Shown here in pieces: positions 15,988-27,348 of a DNA stretch of 38,969 nt; the stretch's first letter is position 1; each line of letters begins with the position of its first letter. The position numbers and the translations under genes are program-made. The notes under the pieces were generated by a model that did no database searches, was not told the origin of the DNA, and saw nothing but the letters and a program-made list of their open reading frames with translations. Source of the stretch: Desulfobacteraceae bacterium (GTDB lineage Bacteria; Desulfobacterota; Desulfobacteria; Desulfobacterales; SKZT01); the NCBI GenBank assembly GCA_011389745.1, contig JAABTQ010000033.1:1-38969 (forward strand), in the 5' to 3' direction.

Positions 15988-16536
15988 TCATGCCTGTTTT
16001 GGTGTGATTGTTGTCAATAGCCTCATGACCATAAAAATACCGGAGATGGTTTTTGCGTCACAAATATCGCCTTTATAGATCATATCGATGACGTGGTCAA
16101 ATGAGATCATATGAACCGATAAACACTCATCTTGTTCCGGATGGCCTCCGACTTCGTATAGTTCGGTTGCCAGATACAACAAAATCCTTTCATCAGAATA
16201 ACCGGGTACAGGAACGATTTCTCCCAGTTTTTTCCAATTTTTGCCTGAAAATCCGGTTTCTTCCTCAAGCTCTCTTTTTGCACACGCCAGATGGTTTTCA
16301 TTTGGATCGAGTGTGCCTGCCGGAATTTCCCATATAAAGTCACCAATTGCATGACGATACTGGCGAACCATTATGATTTCTTTCTTGTCGGTCAGTGCTA
16401 CAATAGCTGCAGCTCCGGGATGCCTGATCACCTCTAAATCTACCTTGATCTGATTTGGCAGAGTAATATTTTCCCGGACAAGCTTGTAAACACGACCGGT
16501 ATGTATGATTTCTGAAGAATTTAATTTGACTGTCAA
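15988..16536 (-). CDS. Nudix hydrolase, ADP-ribose pyrophosphatase-like
   Basis: A 182-residue Nudix protein that probably hydrolyses ADP-ribose or a related nucleoside diphosphate sugar in the cytoplasm. The Nudix box is complete as GTLDPNENHLACAKRELEEE followed by TGF, with the metal-binding glutamates in RELEEE. ADP-ribose pyrophosphatase features are the RHPGAAAIVAL stretch, VRQYRHAIGDFIWEIPAG and PVPGYSDERI. The start is TTG at 16536 with GGGAG seven bases upstream; the first internal Met (residue 57) would remove the beta strands before the Nudix box. A MITE-like element begins about 20 bp upstream, so the native promoter may have been displaced. Confidence 0.9.
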   Translation of the reverse strand: MTVKLNSSEIIHTGRVYKLVRENITLPNQIKVDLEVIRHPGAAAIVALTDKKEIIMVRQYRHAIGDFIWEIPAGTLDPNENHLACAKRELEEETGFSGKNWKKLGEIVPVPGYSDERILLYLATELYEVGGHPEQDECLSVHMISFDHVIDMIYKGDICDAKTISGIFMVMRLLTTITPKQA

Positions 16537-16555
16537 TTTAATACTCCCTGGTCCA

Positions 16556-16922
16556 GCAATTCTAATTTTGAAAAGGTCAATTACTCAAAGTTTAATAGCA
16601 ACGCCCAGGAGTTGAAAATGGAAAATAAAATCAATCCCTGCTATGGATGTAATATGGTCAGGCCTGAAAGGCCTTAACATATCAGCCCAGGGCAACGCCC
16701 TGGGTAGTTTGTATTTTTAATTCAGCCCTGTAAGGGCGTAACATTAAATCAGAATTGTTGCAGTAAAAAACCTTTTATGTCACGCCCTTACAGGGCTAAA
16801 ATCATAGGGTGTATCAAACCCAGGGCGTTGCCCTGGGCTGATATGTCTTGCGCCTTCAGCGCATAAGGCTGTGCAATAAAATTATGATTTCATATCGTTA
16901 GTATGGTCAAAATTAGAATTGC
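16556..16922. repeat. MITE-like extragenic element with nested palindromes
   Basis: A 367-bp noncoding element bounded by perfect 16-bp terminal inverted repeats, GCAATTCTAATTTTGA (16556-16571) and its complement (16907-16922). Inside is a perfect 29-bp inverted repeat (16677-16705 with 16818-16846); each arm contains its own hairpin CCCAGGGC/GCCCTGGG. Within that lies a 21-bp repeat with one mismatch (16724-16744 with 16777-16797). A 7-bp direct repeat CCTGGTC flanks the element (16547-16553 and 16927-16933) and could be a target-site duplication. No ORF is present, so any mobility would need a transposase elsewhere. The CAGGGC-rich palindromes resemble widespread extragenic palindromic repeats. 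Only one copy lies in the window. Confidence 0.75.
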
Positions 16923-17157
16923 ACTGCCTGGTCAATATTTTTATGCAATTAAAATAATGGTGCACGCTTATTAATAGCCTCAATTCTTGATTTTTTCTAT
17001 ATAAAGTTATATGAACCTGATATTAAAATGTTATAAAGAGTTTTGGGGAAGCATAATTAATATATCTTGAATTGACATATTATCTTTTGCCCCCCAGCCC
17101 TTCCCACTGGGAGGGGAGTTTTCGTTCAAGCACTATTAAGACTGGAGTTTTTCCCGG
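16923..17157. other. Gene-free leader region before smc
   Basis: Between the MITE-like element and smc there is AT-rich sequence with no credible ORF. A TTGACA (17072-17077) lacks a good -10 at the right distance. A GC-rich hairpin CCCTTCCCA/TGGGAGGGG (17098-17116) is followed by AGTTTT, only 40 bp before the smc ATG; it may be a repeat fragment rather than a terminator. No smc promoter could be assigned with confidence. Confidence 0.5.
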
Positions 17158-20100
17158 ATGAAGCTGAAAAAGCTTGAAGTTATTGGATTTAAGTCCTTTC
17201 TGGATAAAGCCCAAATTGATTTTCCTCAGGGTATTTCAGCTATTGTGGGGCCCAACGGTTGTGGCAAAAGCAATGTGATCGATGCCATCCGCTGGGCAAT
17301 GGGAGAACAAAGTGTTAAACAACTCCGGGGAAAATCCATGGAGGATATCATTTTTTCCGGGGCTGATGGAAAACCACCCCTGAATATGGCGGAGGTGACA
17401 TTAACCCTTCTGAATAATAACGGGACATCACCGGAAGAGTTCAAAGATTTTAGCGAGATACAGGTGACCCGAAAACTGTATCGTTCCGGAGAAAGCGTAT
17501 ACCTGATTAACAAACGGGCCTGTCGCTTAAAAGATATTCACCATCTGTTTTTAGGAAGCGGAATGGGAAGCCGATCGTATGCGATTATACAGCAGGGAAA
17601 TATCGGTGCGATTACCGAGGCTGGTCCTGAAGAAAGACGGGTTTTTATAGAAGAAGCCGCCGGGGTATCCCGTTACAAAACAAGGAAAAAGGAAGCACTT
17701 CAAAAAGTTGATGCCACCAATCAGAATCTGCTTCGTTTAAATGATATCATTACAGAAGTTCATCATCAGATGGAAGGATTAAACCGGCAAGCAAAAAAAG
17801 CAGATCGATACCAGAAAATTCAGGATAAAGTGAGAAAACTCGATATTCTTGTCCACCTTGATAAATTCACGCGGCTTTCCCGGGAGATCGATGAAACCGA
17901 CACCTTGTTGATATCCATTAAAGATGAAGACCTTGCCCATTCGACACAGCTGAAAAAACTGGATGCTGTTGTTGAAAAAATCAAGTTGGAGCGATCACAG
18001 AAGAGCAACGAGATCGAGAAATATAAAAATACACGATATGAGACCCAACGCCGGCTTGATACACTGGAAAACGACATGGAGCATCTCAAGCGACAATTTG
18101 CACAGCGGGAACAGGAAATCAATGACCTGGAATCGGCAAAATTTGAGCTGGAAGAAAAAAATCGCCATGTCGCCGATGAAGTCGTTCAGAGTGAAAGTGA
18201 ACTTGACCAATTAGACGAACAAATTGTCATCCTAAAAGCAACACTGGAACATGAACGAAAAAGTCTCATTGAAATGAAAAAGCAGGTGTCACCTTTAAGC
18301 GAAAAGCTTGAGCAATATAAAAAAAGACTCATGGAACTGGTAGCTCAAGAGGCCAGGATCAATAATATTTTCCAGACCACCACCCAAAATATGGAGAGCA
18401 TCGAAAGGCGTCTTAAAAGAATTGATGAAGAATCGGTCACTGCCGAAAAAAAGGTTAACCAGCTTTCCGCCGGCGAGACGGCAGGACGCAGACACCTTGC
18501 CGAATGCCGTGAAAATTTGGTGGTGATTGATTCGAATATCCGCTGCCTTCGTGACGAGCTTGATATAAAATCAAGAGAATTGGGGGACCAGGTAAAAGTT
18601 GTGCAAACATTAGAGCTGTCACGAAAAGAAACCAGGTCCAAATACAATGCTTTGAAAAAAATGGATGAAAATTTCGAATGGTACAAAGATGGTGTCAAGG
18701 CGATCCTCAAGCATGCAGCTTCCAAAGGGGTACAGAGTGAAAGCGGGATTTTCGGTATTGTAGCTGATGTCATCACTGCTGAGCCAGGCTTTGAAACAGC
18801 CGTTGAAGCGGTTCTTGGCGAGGGACTGCAATATGTGCTTGTTAAAGACCAGCATGTTGGTGAATATTCCATCAACTATCTTGCAAATCAAAATAAAGGA
18901 CGTTCCGGTTTTATCCCTTTGTCCTGCTTAAAACCGTTGACTTTCATTGAACAAAATCCTGATAAATCGTCAAAGCTATTAAGTCATGTTCAAGTCAAAG
19001 AGGGATTTGAAAAAACCCTGGAGTCATTGTTGGGAAATGTTGTAGTGGCTTCTGATATAAAGGAAGCCCTGATGATCTGGAATGATAACGGTAAGGTTCA
19101 GAGCATTGTTACCACCGACGGTCATCTGATTTCGGAACAGGGAGTGATGACCGGTGGAAGCAAGGATAAGCTTTCGGGCATTCTTGAAAAAAAGCGTGAG
19201 ATACAAGACCTGCAAAAGAGCCTGGGACTGCTGGAAGAAAAAATCAAACAAGCCGGAAAAAACCAGGAACAGATGGAAATTCATGTAAGGCAGCTTGAAG
19301 CGGATTTACAACACCAGATTCAGGAAAAAAACCACGCAGCACTCATGGAAACGGATGCGGAAAAGTCCCTTTTCAAAATAGGTGAGGAACTTAAAAATGC
19401 CCGGCGTAATTTGGAAATAATTCAGTTGGAGCAGGATCAATTATATGGAGAGCAAAACGATATTGACCATGAAATGACCAGATACGATAAAGAACGTATG
19501 GAAACCACACAGGCAGTTCAGGAAGCTCAAAATAATGTGGCAAAAACCAGTGTGAGCATCGAAAATCTTTCCGTGGAGTTAGAATCGCGCAATCAGCGGG
19601 TTGTGGATGTTCAGCTAAACCTCACATCACTCACCGCAAAATTCGAGAACAGTCAAAATACTCTGAGACGCTTAAAGGATTTTGAGAAAGATGGTATCAA
19701 AAGGCTGGAAGACATCACCGAAGATATTTCCGTAAAGGCTGAAAAGCAAAAGAAAGACCAACTCAAAATTGAAAGCAATGAAAAGCTGCTTGCCGGGCTT
19801 TATGATACTTTTCATTTGATAGATCAACAGTTGGAGAGTATCGAAGCCGATTTTCGGATTATCGATTCCCGGTTGAAAGAAAATGATGATGTTAAATCGG
19901 AAATCGAAAACAGACGAAAACAATCGCTTGAGAAACTTCGTTATCTGGAGCTGGAACAATCCCAGCGGCTAATTAAGAGGGATAATATTATCAGTCGCAT
20001 TGAAGAACGTTACAATCAAAAATTTGGTCGAATTTATGAAAAGTTTCGTGAAATGCTCGAAAATTCCAATATTGCCTCTGAAGAAATGGAAGCCGCTTTG

Positions 20101-20769
20101 GAGCAAAATAGGGATAGACTTCAAAAGCTCGGGGATGTCAACATGGGAGCCATCAAAGAGTATGAGCAGTTAAAGACCCGTTATGACTTTTTGATTGAAC
20201 AAAGAGAAGATCTCCAAAAGGCGATCCAGGACCTGCATACGGTAATTCGTAAAATCAATCGAATTACCCAGGAAAAATTTATCAGCACTTTCGAAGCCAT
20301 CAATGAAAGGATGGGTGAAATTTTTCCGCGCCTTTTCGAGGGAGGCAGTGCAAAACTTGTTCTTACTGAGCCTGATAAACCTCTGGAAACCGGGGTTGAA
20401 TTTATGATCCATCCGCCCGGCAAAAAACTGACACGATTAAGCCTGCTTTCCGGAGGTGAAAAAGCACTTTCTGCAATCGCCTTTATTTTTTCTATTTTTT
20501 TGATCAAACCGACATCTTTTTGCCTGTTGGATGAAATCGATGCTCCTCTGGATGAAGCAAATGTATACCGATTCAATAATCTTTTGAAAATGATTGGAGA
20601 AAGTTCACAAATTATCATGATCACCCATAACAAAAGAACCATGGAGTTTTCAGACAGACTTTTGGGTGTGACCATGGAAAAAAAAGGAATTTCAAAGCTC
20701 GTATCGGTTAATTTGGGTGGATATGGGAACCAGCAGAAAAACGTTTTGGAAAATCAGAATTTAAATTAA
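17158..20769 (+). CDS. smc: Chromosome segregation and condensation ATPase Smc
   Basis: A 1203-residue SMC protein, the full length expected. The N-terminal head has Walker A GPNGCGKSN (residues 31-39) and the Q-loop region (IRWAMGEQSVKQLRG). Two long coiled-coil arms follow, the first about residues 170-500. They flank the hinge domain at about 515-680 (ESGIFGIVADVITAEPGFE to GVMTGGSKDKLSG). The C-terminal head carries the ABC signature LSGGEKALSAIAF near residue 1098 and Walker B FCLLDEIDAPLDEAN near 1121-1135. The protein dimerises through the hinge and, with ScpA/ScpB (not in the window), loops DNA for chromosome segregation. It starts at ATG 17158 and is followed after 30 bp by ftsY, a frequent bacterial pairing. 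Confidence 0.98.
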   Translation: MKLKKLEVIGFKSFLDKAQIDFPQGISAIVGPNGCGKSNVIDAIRWAMGEQSVKQLRGKSMEDIIFSGADGKPPLNMAEVTLTLLNNNGTSPEEFKDFSEIQVTRKLYRSGESVYLINKRACRLKDIHHLFLGSGMGSRSYAIIQQGNIGAITEAGPEERRVFIEEAAGVSRYKTRKKEALQKVDATNQNLLRLNDIITEVHHQMEGLNRQAKKADRYQKIQDKVRKLDILVHLDKFTRLSREIDETDTLLISIKDEDLAHSTQLKKLDAVVEKIKLERSQKSNEIEKYKNTRYETQRRLDTLENDMEHLKRQFAQREQEINDLESAKFELEEKNRHVADEVVQSESELDQLDEQIVILKATLEHERKSLIEMKKQVSPLSEKLEQYKKRLMELVAQEARINNIFQTTTQNMESIERRLKRIDEESVTAEKKVNQLSAGETAGRRHLAECRENLVVIDSNIRCLRDELDIKSRELGDQVKVVQTLELSRKETRSKYNALKKMDENFEWYKDGVKAILKHAASKGVQSESGIFGIVADVITAEPGFETAVEAVLGEGLQYVLVKDQHVGEYSINYLANQNKGRSGFIPLSCLKPLTFIEQNPDKSSKLLSHVQVKEGFEKTLESLLGNVVVASDIKEALMIWNDNGKVQSIVTTDGHLISEQGVMTGGSKDKLSGILEKKREIQDLQKSLGLLEEKIKQAGKNQEQMEIHVRQLEADLQHQIQEKNHAALMETDAEKSLFKIGEELKNARRNLEIIQLEQDQLYGEQNDIDHEMTRYDKERMETTQAVQEAQNNVAKTSVSIENLSVELESRNQRVVDVQLNLTSLTAKFENSQNTLRRLKDFEKDGIKRLEDITEDISVKAEKQKKDQLKIESNEKLLAGLYDTFHLIDQQLESIEADFRIIDSRLKENDDVKSEIENRRKQSLEKLRYLELEQSQRLIKRDNIISRIEERYNQKFGRIYEKFREMLENSNIASEEMEAALEQNRDRLQKLGDVNMGAIKEYEQLKTRYDFLIEQREDLQKAIQDLHTVIRKINRITQEKFISTFEAINERMGEIFPRLFEGGSAKLVLTEPDKPLETGVEFMIHPPGKKLTRLSLLSGGEKALSAIAFIFSIFLIKPTSFCLLDEIDAPLDEANVYRFNNLLKMIGESSQIIMITHNKRTMEFSDRLLGVTMEKKGISKLVSVNLGGYGNQQKNVLENQNLN

Positions 20770-20799
20770 AAGTACAAGGTATAGAGGAATTTAAAAAAT

Positions 20800-21909
20800 A
20801 TGGGGTTTAATTTTTTTAGAAAAAAGAAAAAAGATACTGAAAAAGAAGGGGAAGGCGGACATGAAATCGCTGAACCTCAATTCGAAACGGAGATGGTTCA
20901 ATCCGTTGAATCCGGGGATGATCCCCACGAAGAAAATGTTACCATAGAAAGCAACAAGCCTGAAATGCAAGAGACCGGCAAGACCAGTTCCTTTCATGAT
21001 TCTGAAAAGGGATTTTTTAAACGGCTAAGGCATGGGATGTCCAAAACCCGGGAGATTTTAACTACGGATATCGATGAATTGTTTTTTGGTAAGAAAAAAA
21101 TCGATGAGTCCTTACTAGAAGATCTGGAGGCCCTTCTCATCACATCAGATATGGGAGTAGAGACCACCATGGCTTTGATGGAATGTATTACCAAAAAGGC
21201 CGGAAAAGTCAATGACACTGCACAGCTCAAAGCAGTATTGAAAGAAGAAATTCTCACTATTATGCGCGATATGTCCGATCCACCGGAAATATCAGTTGAA
21301 AAACCTCACGTGATAATGGTTGTGGGTGTAAACGGTACCGGCAAAACCACAACGATCGGAAAGCTGGCCGCGCGTTTTGAAGCTCAGGGGAAAAAGACTT
21401 TGATAGCCGCCGCTGATACATTTCGCGCGGCTGCAATAGAACAGCTCGGTATCTGGGCCGACAGGGCAGGGTCAGAATTCGTTCGAGGCAAGGACAAGGC
21501 GGATCCCGCCGCAATTGCTTTCGATGCTATCGGAGCATCTCTCGCGCGAAACATAGATATTGTTTTAATCGATACGGCAGGACGGCTTCATACAAATATC
21601 AACCTTATGGAAGAGCTTAAAAAGATTAAACGGGCAATTGCCAAAAAAATTCCTAATGCACCTCATGAAATCCTTCTGGTTTTGGATGGCTCTACCGGCC
21701 AAAATGCTATATCGCAGGCAAATTTGTTCAACGAAGCTCTCGGTGTGACCGGGATGGCTTTGACCAAACTGGATGGAACTGCCCGCGGAGGAATCGTGGT
21801 CAGCATATGCAGCAACTTGAAAATTCCACTTCAATATATCGGAATCGGGGAACAGATTGAGGATCTTCAGGATTTTTCTGCTGATCGATTTGTGGATGCA
21901 CTGTTTTAA
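20800..21909 (+). CDS. ftsY: Signal recognition particle receptor FtsY
   Basis: A 369-residue SRP receptor GTPase that docks ribosome-nascent-chain complexes at the inner membrane. The first 85 or so residues are the charged, acidic A domain with a basic start (FFRKKKKD). The NG domain follows, with P-loop GVNGTGKTTTIGKLAARF from residue 176, DTFRAAAIEQL, DTAGRLHTNINLMEEL, TKLDGTARGG and the closing IGIGEQIEDLQDFSADRFVD. The GAGGAA ribosome binding site lies before the ATG at 20800. The gene is 30 bp after smc and most likely cotranscribed with it. No strong terminator is visible after it. Confidence 0.98.
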   Translation: MGFNFFRKKKKDTEKEGEGGHEIAEPQFETEMVQSVESGDDPHEENVTIESNKPEMQETGKTSSFHDSEKGFFKRLRHGMSKTREILTTDIDELFFGKKKIDESLLEDLEALLITSDMGVETTMALMECITKKAGKVNDTAQLKAVLKEEILTIMRDMSDPPEISVEKPHVIMVVGVNGTGKTTTIGKLAARFEAQGKKTLIAAADTFRAAAIEQLGIWADRAGSEFVRGKDKADPAAIAFDAIGASLARNIDIVLIDTAGRLHTNINLMEELKKIKRAIAKKIPNAPHEILLVLDGSTGQNAISQANLFNEALGVTGMALTKLDGTARGGIVVSICSNLKIPLQYIGIGEQIEDLQDFSADRFVDALF

Positions 21910-21989
21910 AAAGTTGTCGCAAGATCATATCGCCGAAGAAATCCTGGGGGAAAAACAGCAAAAAAAGTTAGGTAAATTCGTAAAATTCA

Positions 21990-22016
21990 TTGACACAGCG
22001 CCGTTGCTGCTATATT
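21990..22016 (+). promoter_or_regulatory. Sigma70 promoter for the HU gene
   Basis: A perfect -35 TTGACA (21990-21995) and TATATT (22011-22016) are separated by 15 bp, a little short of the ideal 17. The boxes lie 58 bp before the HU ATG, in the gap after ftsY, and fit independent, strong expression of a DNA-binding protein. Confidence 0.6.
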
Positions 22017-22073
22017 CGTCAAGAGTTGATAGCCCATCATTAACACAACAACAACAAAGGGGGGAATGCGATC

Positions 22074-22346
22074 ATGACAAAGACCGAACTTGTTAAGACG
22101 ATGGCTGTGGATGCAGGTATTACTAATGCTCAGGCCAAGACGGCATTAGATTCTATGATGGATAACATCATGGGTGCACTGAAAAAAAAGGATGGGAAAG
22201 TTACTTTGGTTGGTTTTGGAACTTTCTTAAAAACCCGCAGAAAAGCACGAAATGGGCGTAACCCGCAGACCGGAGAACCAATCAAAATTAAAGCTGCGAA
22301 CGTTGTGAAGTTTAAACCCGGAAAAAAACTTCGGGACGCTGTTTAA
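22074..22346 (+). CDS. HU family nucleoid DNA-binding protein
   Basis: A 90-residue histone-like protein that binds and bends DNA as a dimer. The whole family pattern is visible: MTKTELVKTMAVDAGITNAQ, the helical dimer part, TLVGFGTFLKTRRKARNGRN (beta arm start) and PQTGEPIKIKAANVVKFKPG with the intercalating-loop proline. The ribosome binding site AAAGGGGGGA is strong. The gene has its own promoter and a hairpin terminator, so it is a monocistronic unit between smc-ftsY and the convergent acylphosphatase. HU alpha versus beta or IHF cannot be decided, but the sequence fits HU better. Confidence 0.96.
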   Translation: MTKTELVKTMAVDAGITNAQAKTALDSMMDNIMGALKKKDGKVTLVGFGTFLKTRRKARNGRNPQTGEPIKIKAANVVKFKPGKKLRDAV

Positions 22347-22368
22347 TGGTAATTCCGATTTAAAAGAA

Positions 22369-22417
22369 AAAACCGGCGGCTTTCCTTGATCTGTCATTGC
22401 GGGAAACCGCCGGTTTT
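22369..22417. terminator. Bidirectional hairpin terminator between HU and acylphosphatase
   Basis: AAAACCGGCGG (22369-22379) pairs with CCGCCGGTTTT (22407-22417), and a further TTTCC/GGAAA pairing follows across one bulged C. A-rich and T-rich ends on the two sides allow termination of both the plus-strand HU gene and the minus-strand ligA-acylphosphatase operon. Confidence 0.85.
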
Positions 22418-22434
22418 CAATATCGCCTGTTTAA

Positions 22435-22716
22435 TCAATACCGAATACTAAAACCGGTAAACTTGCCGGTATAGGGTTCCCACTCAATGTCGACATTATC
22501 AACCCTTGAAACGGGAGGTCCCTGCCTGCACCATTGAATAACGGAATCCACCAGAGCCTTTTCACCCTCGAAAACAGCTTCAACAGTACCATCCTGTTTG
22601 TTTTTCACCCAACCTGAAACTCCGGTTTTTCTAGCTTCCTCAAGGGTTTCCATTCTGAAAAAAACACCTTGAACTTTTCCGCTGATAACTACGTTTGCCC
22701 TGACAAGTTCGGCCAT
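22435..22716 (-). CDS. acyP: Acylphosphatase
   Basis: A 93-residue acylphosphatase that hydrolyses carboxyl-phosphate bonds such as in acetyl phosphate. The catalytic arginine is R21 in GKVQGVFFR and the asparagine is N39 in GWVKN; GTVEAVFEGEKALVDSVIQW completes the fold. Length is normal. A perfect AAAGGAGGT ribosome binding site lies in front of the ATG. It follows ligA by 20 bp and is the last gene of the minus-strand operon, ending at the hairpin at 22369-22417. Confidence 0.95.
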   Translation of the reverse strand: MAELVRANVVISGKVQGVFFRMETLEEARKTGVSGWVKNKQDGTVEAVFEGEKALVDSVIQWCRQGPPVSRVDNVDIEWEPYTGKFTGFSIRY

Positions 22717-22736
22717 TTTTACCTCCTTTTCAGGAG

Positions 22737-24896
<2,160 letters not shown>

Positions 24897-24957
24897 TTAG
24901 CCCTTATATAACAGCATATCCAATTGTTCTGAGTGAATTCCCATGCAACATCGGGGT

Positions 24958-25209
24958 TCATTCAGGTTCTACCCGGCGGCTCAGCTCTTCTTTAACGTCG
25001 TCAATGATCTCATAAAACCACTCCAGATCTTCTATACTGAGACGACCTGCCTTGCGCTGGGTCTCCTGGCCGTCTTTTCTCGTAAACACGCGCGGGCCGA
25101 TTTGAAGCTTAGCTTCACCTTCCCCATATCGGTTAATAGTTACCAGCAAACCGGTTTCTTCAGATTTCCATTTTTTTAGTACTTTATCCTTCTCAGGATC
25201 AAACGGCAT
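24958..25209 (-). CDS. Small charged protein of 83 residues, function unknown
   Basis: An 83-residue acidic and basic protein beginning MPFDPEKDKVLKKWKSEETG, with a GEAKLQIGPRVFTRKDG middle and a helical end (LSIEDLEWFYEIIDDVKEEL). No cysteine, signal peptide or membrane segment. The ATG at 25209 follows GAGGAAAAAAT; the frame is open further upstream, but the overlap with glyS makes the shorter form better. It lies 22 bp after glyS and is part of that operon. No domain is recognised. The good start context and the compact fold-like pattern suggest a real conserved gene. Confidence 0.75.
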   Translation of the reverse strand: MPFDPEKDKVLKKWKSEETGLLVTINRYGEGEAKLQIGPRVFTRKDGQETQRKAGRLSIEDLEWFYEIIDDVKEELSRRVEPE

Positions 25210-25231
25210 ATTTTTTCCTCGTAGAGTTATG

Positions 25232-27310
25232 TTATGCGGATATTTTTGAAAAATCGGCGATTTTTTCAAAAAGATCGGCAATTCTTTTTAATAGTGACAA
25301 TCGATTATTTCGAACTTTCAAATCGTCGGCCATGACCAGAACATCATCGAAAAAGCTGTCGACAGGGTTTCTGAGAGTTGCCATATGATGCAAAACGCGG
25401 TCAAAAGCCCCTTCTTTAAGCTCGTTTTCAACCTTTTTCTCTACTTTAATAAGTTCTTTAAATAGTGTTGTTTCCGAAGGATTTTCAAACAAGGACTCAT
25501 CAACTGCTGAAGCATCAATGGCCGGGGCTTTTTTAATAATATTGACCACGCGTTTGAATGCTACTGCCAAAGGTTCAAAATCAGGTTGGCTTCTGAGGGC
25601 GTCAAGGGCTTTTGCCCGTTTCCATGTGTTGGGTATGTGGTCTATGGAAATATCCACAATAGCGCCGACCACATCCCTGGAAACCCCTTCTTCCTCAAGC
25701 ATGCGGGAGATTCGGGTTTTTATGAAAACATAAACTTTTTCCGAGGTATCGGCAATATTCTCTTTAGTTTTGTTCGCAAAGAGTCCTGTCGCTTTTTCGA
25801 TGAGCTGCTTTAGAGAGAATGAAAACCCTTTATTCAGCATGATATTGATAATGCCGATTCCCTGCCGGCGAAGTGCATAGGGGTCGGCCGCACCCGTGGG
25901 CAAAAGGCCGACACTGAAACATCCGCAAATGGAATCGATTTTATCGGCAATGGCGACAATAGCTCCGGTAGTGGTTTCAGGAAGAACACCTCCGGAAAAG
26001 GTTGGGCGGTAATGTTCTTCGATGGCTAGGGCCACTTCTTCAGGTTCCTGGTCCACGCCGGCGTATACTTTGCCCATAATTCCCTGAAGTTTTGGAAATT
26101 CACCCACCACATGGCTGACCAGGTCTGATTTACAAAGCCTGGCAGCCTTTTGAGCCCGATTTTTCAGTTCAGGGTTGTTCTGGATCGATTGGGCCAGATA
26201 ACCGGCAAGCTCTGTAATCCGCTCCATTTTTTCATACATGGAACCTAGTCTGGCCTGAAAAAGAACCCCTTTGAGCTTATTGACCCGCGTTTCCGCCAAA
26301 ACCTTCAGGTCGCTTTCATAGAAAAATTCGGCATCGGATAACCGGGCCCTTAGAACTCTCTCATGTCCTTTAGCCACAAGATTCATATCTTTGGTTATGG
26401 TGTTATTGACAGCGATGAAATGAGGCATGAGGTTTTCATTTTTATCGATGATCGCAAAATATTTCTGATGCTCCCGCATGGCCGTTATCAGAATTTGTGG
26501 AGGAAGCTTCAGGTATTTTTTTTCAAAGGTGCCGGTAACCGGTGCCGGAAATTCAATGAGATTGGCCACAGTGTCCACCAGCCCGGGATCAAAAAGCACT
26601 TTGCCTTTGCGATCAGCAGCCTGCTGAGCGATCTGTTTCTCCACACCTTCCTTGCGTTCTTTAATATCGGCCCATACATAGGCATCCCGAAGTTTTTCCA
26701 GGTATTCATCCGGATGGCCGATGGTTATTTTTCCGGAACTTAAAAACCTGTGACCAAATGTAGTTCTGCCGGTTTTAATGTTTTCCATGGTAAAAGAAAT
26801 AATTTTTTCCCCTAAGAGGGCAACAATCCAATGAATGGGACGTGTGTACACCAGAGACAAATCTGCCCATTTCATGGTTTTTGGAAAAGGGATGGCCTTT
26901 ATGACATCAGGAAGAATTTTGGATAAAACCGTTTTTGCGGAAAGCCCCTTTTGGGTTTTACGGGCATAAAGATACTTCCCTTTCCCGGTTTTTTTGACTT
27001 TTAAGGATTTTAATGCAACTCCGGCCTTTTCTGCAAATTTTTCAGCTGCTACTGTTGGATTTCCATCGGCATCAAAGCCGACACTTTCCGGAGGGCCGAC
27101 CAGATCCTCGGTTATGGAAGTCTGCTTGTCGGCGACACCTTCCACTATGATTGAAATCCGTCTGGGGGTTGCGTAAACTTTTGCCTCACCATGGCCAAGA
27201 CGGGCATCTGTCAGTTTTTGCAAAAGATTGGATCTCAACGCATCCAAAGCCGGTTGAATATATCCGGCCGGTATTTCCTCGGAGCCTATCTCAAGAAGTA
27301 ACGTGTTCAT
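25232..27310 (-). CDS. glyS: Glycyl-tRNA synthetase beta subunit
   Basis: A 692-residue beta subunit of the heterotetrameric glycyl-tRNA synthetase, which binds tRNA and contains an HD-like and anticodon-binding part. Marks are MNTLLLEIGSEEIPAGYIQP at the start, LARVYTRPIHWIVALLG-like VYTRPIHWIVALLG, HRFLSSGKITI, LPPQILITAMREHQKYF and YAGVDQEPEEVALAIEEHY with the RRQGIGIINI region. Length is normal. The true start is the ATG at 27310 after GAGGTG; the longer frame starts at a GTG two codons earlier. It follows glyQ by 38 bp. Confidence 0.97.
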   Translation of the reverse strand: MNTLLLEIGSEEIPAGYIQPALDALRSNLLQKLTDARLGHGEAKVYATPRRISIIVEGVADKQTSITEDLVGPPESVGFDADGNPTVAAEKFAEKAGVALKSLKVKKTGKGKYLYARKTQKGLSAKTVLSKILPDVIKAIPFPKTMKWADLSLVYTRPIHWIVALLGEKIISFTMENIKTGRTTFGHRFLSSGKITIGHPDEYLEKLRDAYVWADIKERKEGVEKQIAQQAADRKGKVLFDPGLVDTVANLIEFPAPVTGTFEKKYLKLPPQILITAMREHQKYFAIIDKNENLMPHFIAVNNTITKDMNLVAKGHERVLRARLSDAEFFYESDLKVLAETRVNKLKGVLFQARLGSMYEKMERITELAGYLAQSIQNNPELKNRAQKAARLCKSDLVSHVVGEFPKLQGIMGKVYAGVDQEPEEVALAIEEHYRPTFSGGVLPETTTGAIVAIADKIDSICGCFSVGLLPTGAADPYALRRQGIGIINIMLNKGFSFSLKQLIEKATGLFANKTKENIADTSEKVYVFIKTRISRMLEEEGVSRDVVGAIVDISIDHIPNTWKRAKALDALRSQPDFEPLAVAFKRVVNIIKKAPAIDASAVDESLFENPSETTLFKELIKVEKKVENELKEGAFDRVLHHMATLRNPVDSFFDDVLVMADDLKVRNNRLSLLKRIADLFEKIADFSKISA

Positions 27311-27348
27311 ATTCACCTCGTATATTAGACAAAATATGTGCCAAAGGA

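Noticed and set aside
17098-17121. Hairpin before smc considered as a terminator for an upstream gene
   Set aside because: No plus-strand gene precedes it for about 1.5 kb, and it is only 40 bp before smc. A repeat fragment or RNA leader structure is as likely.
18345-18875. A 176-codon minus-strand ORF inside smc
   Set aside because: It is antisense to the smc coiled coil and hinge, is rich in Ser and Thr from reversed codons, and has no start context.
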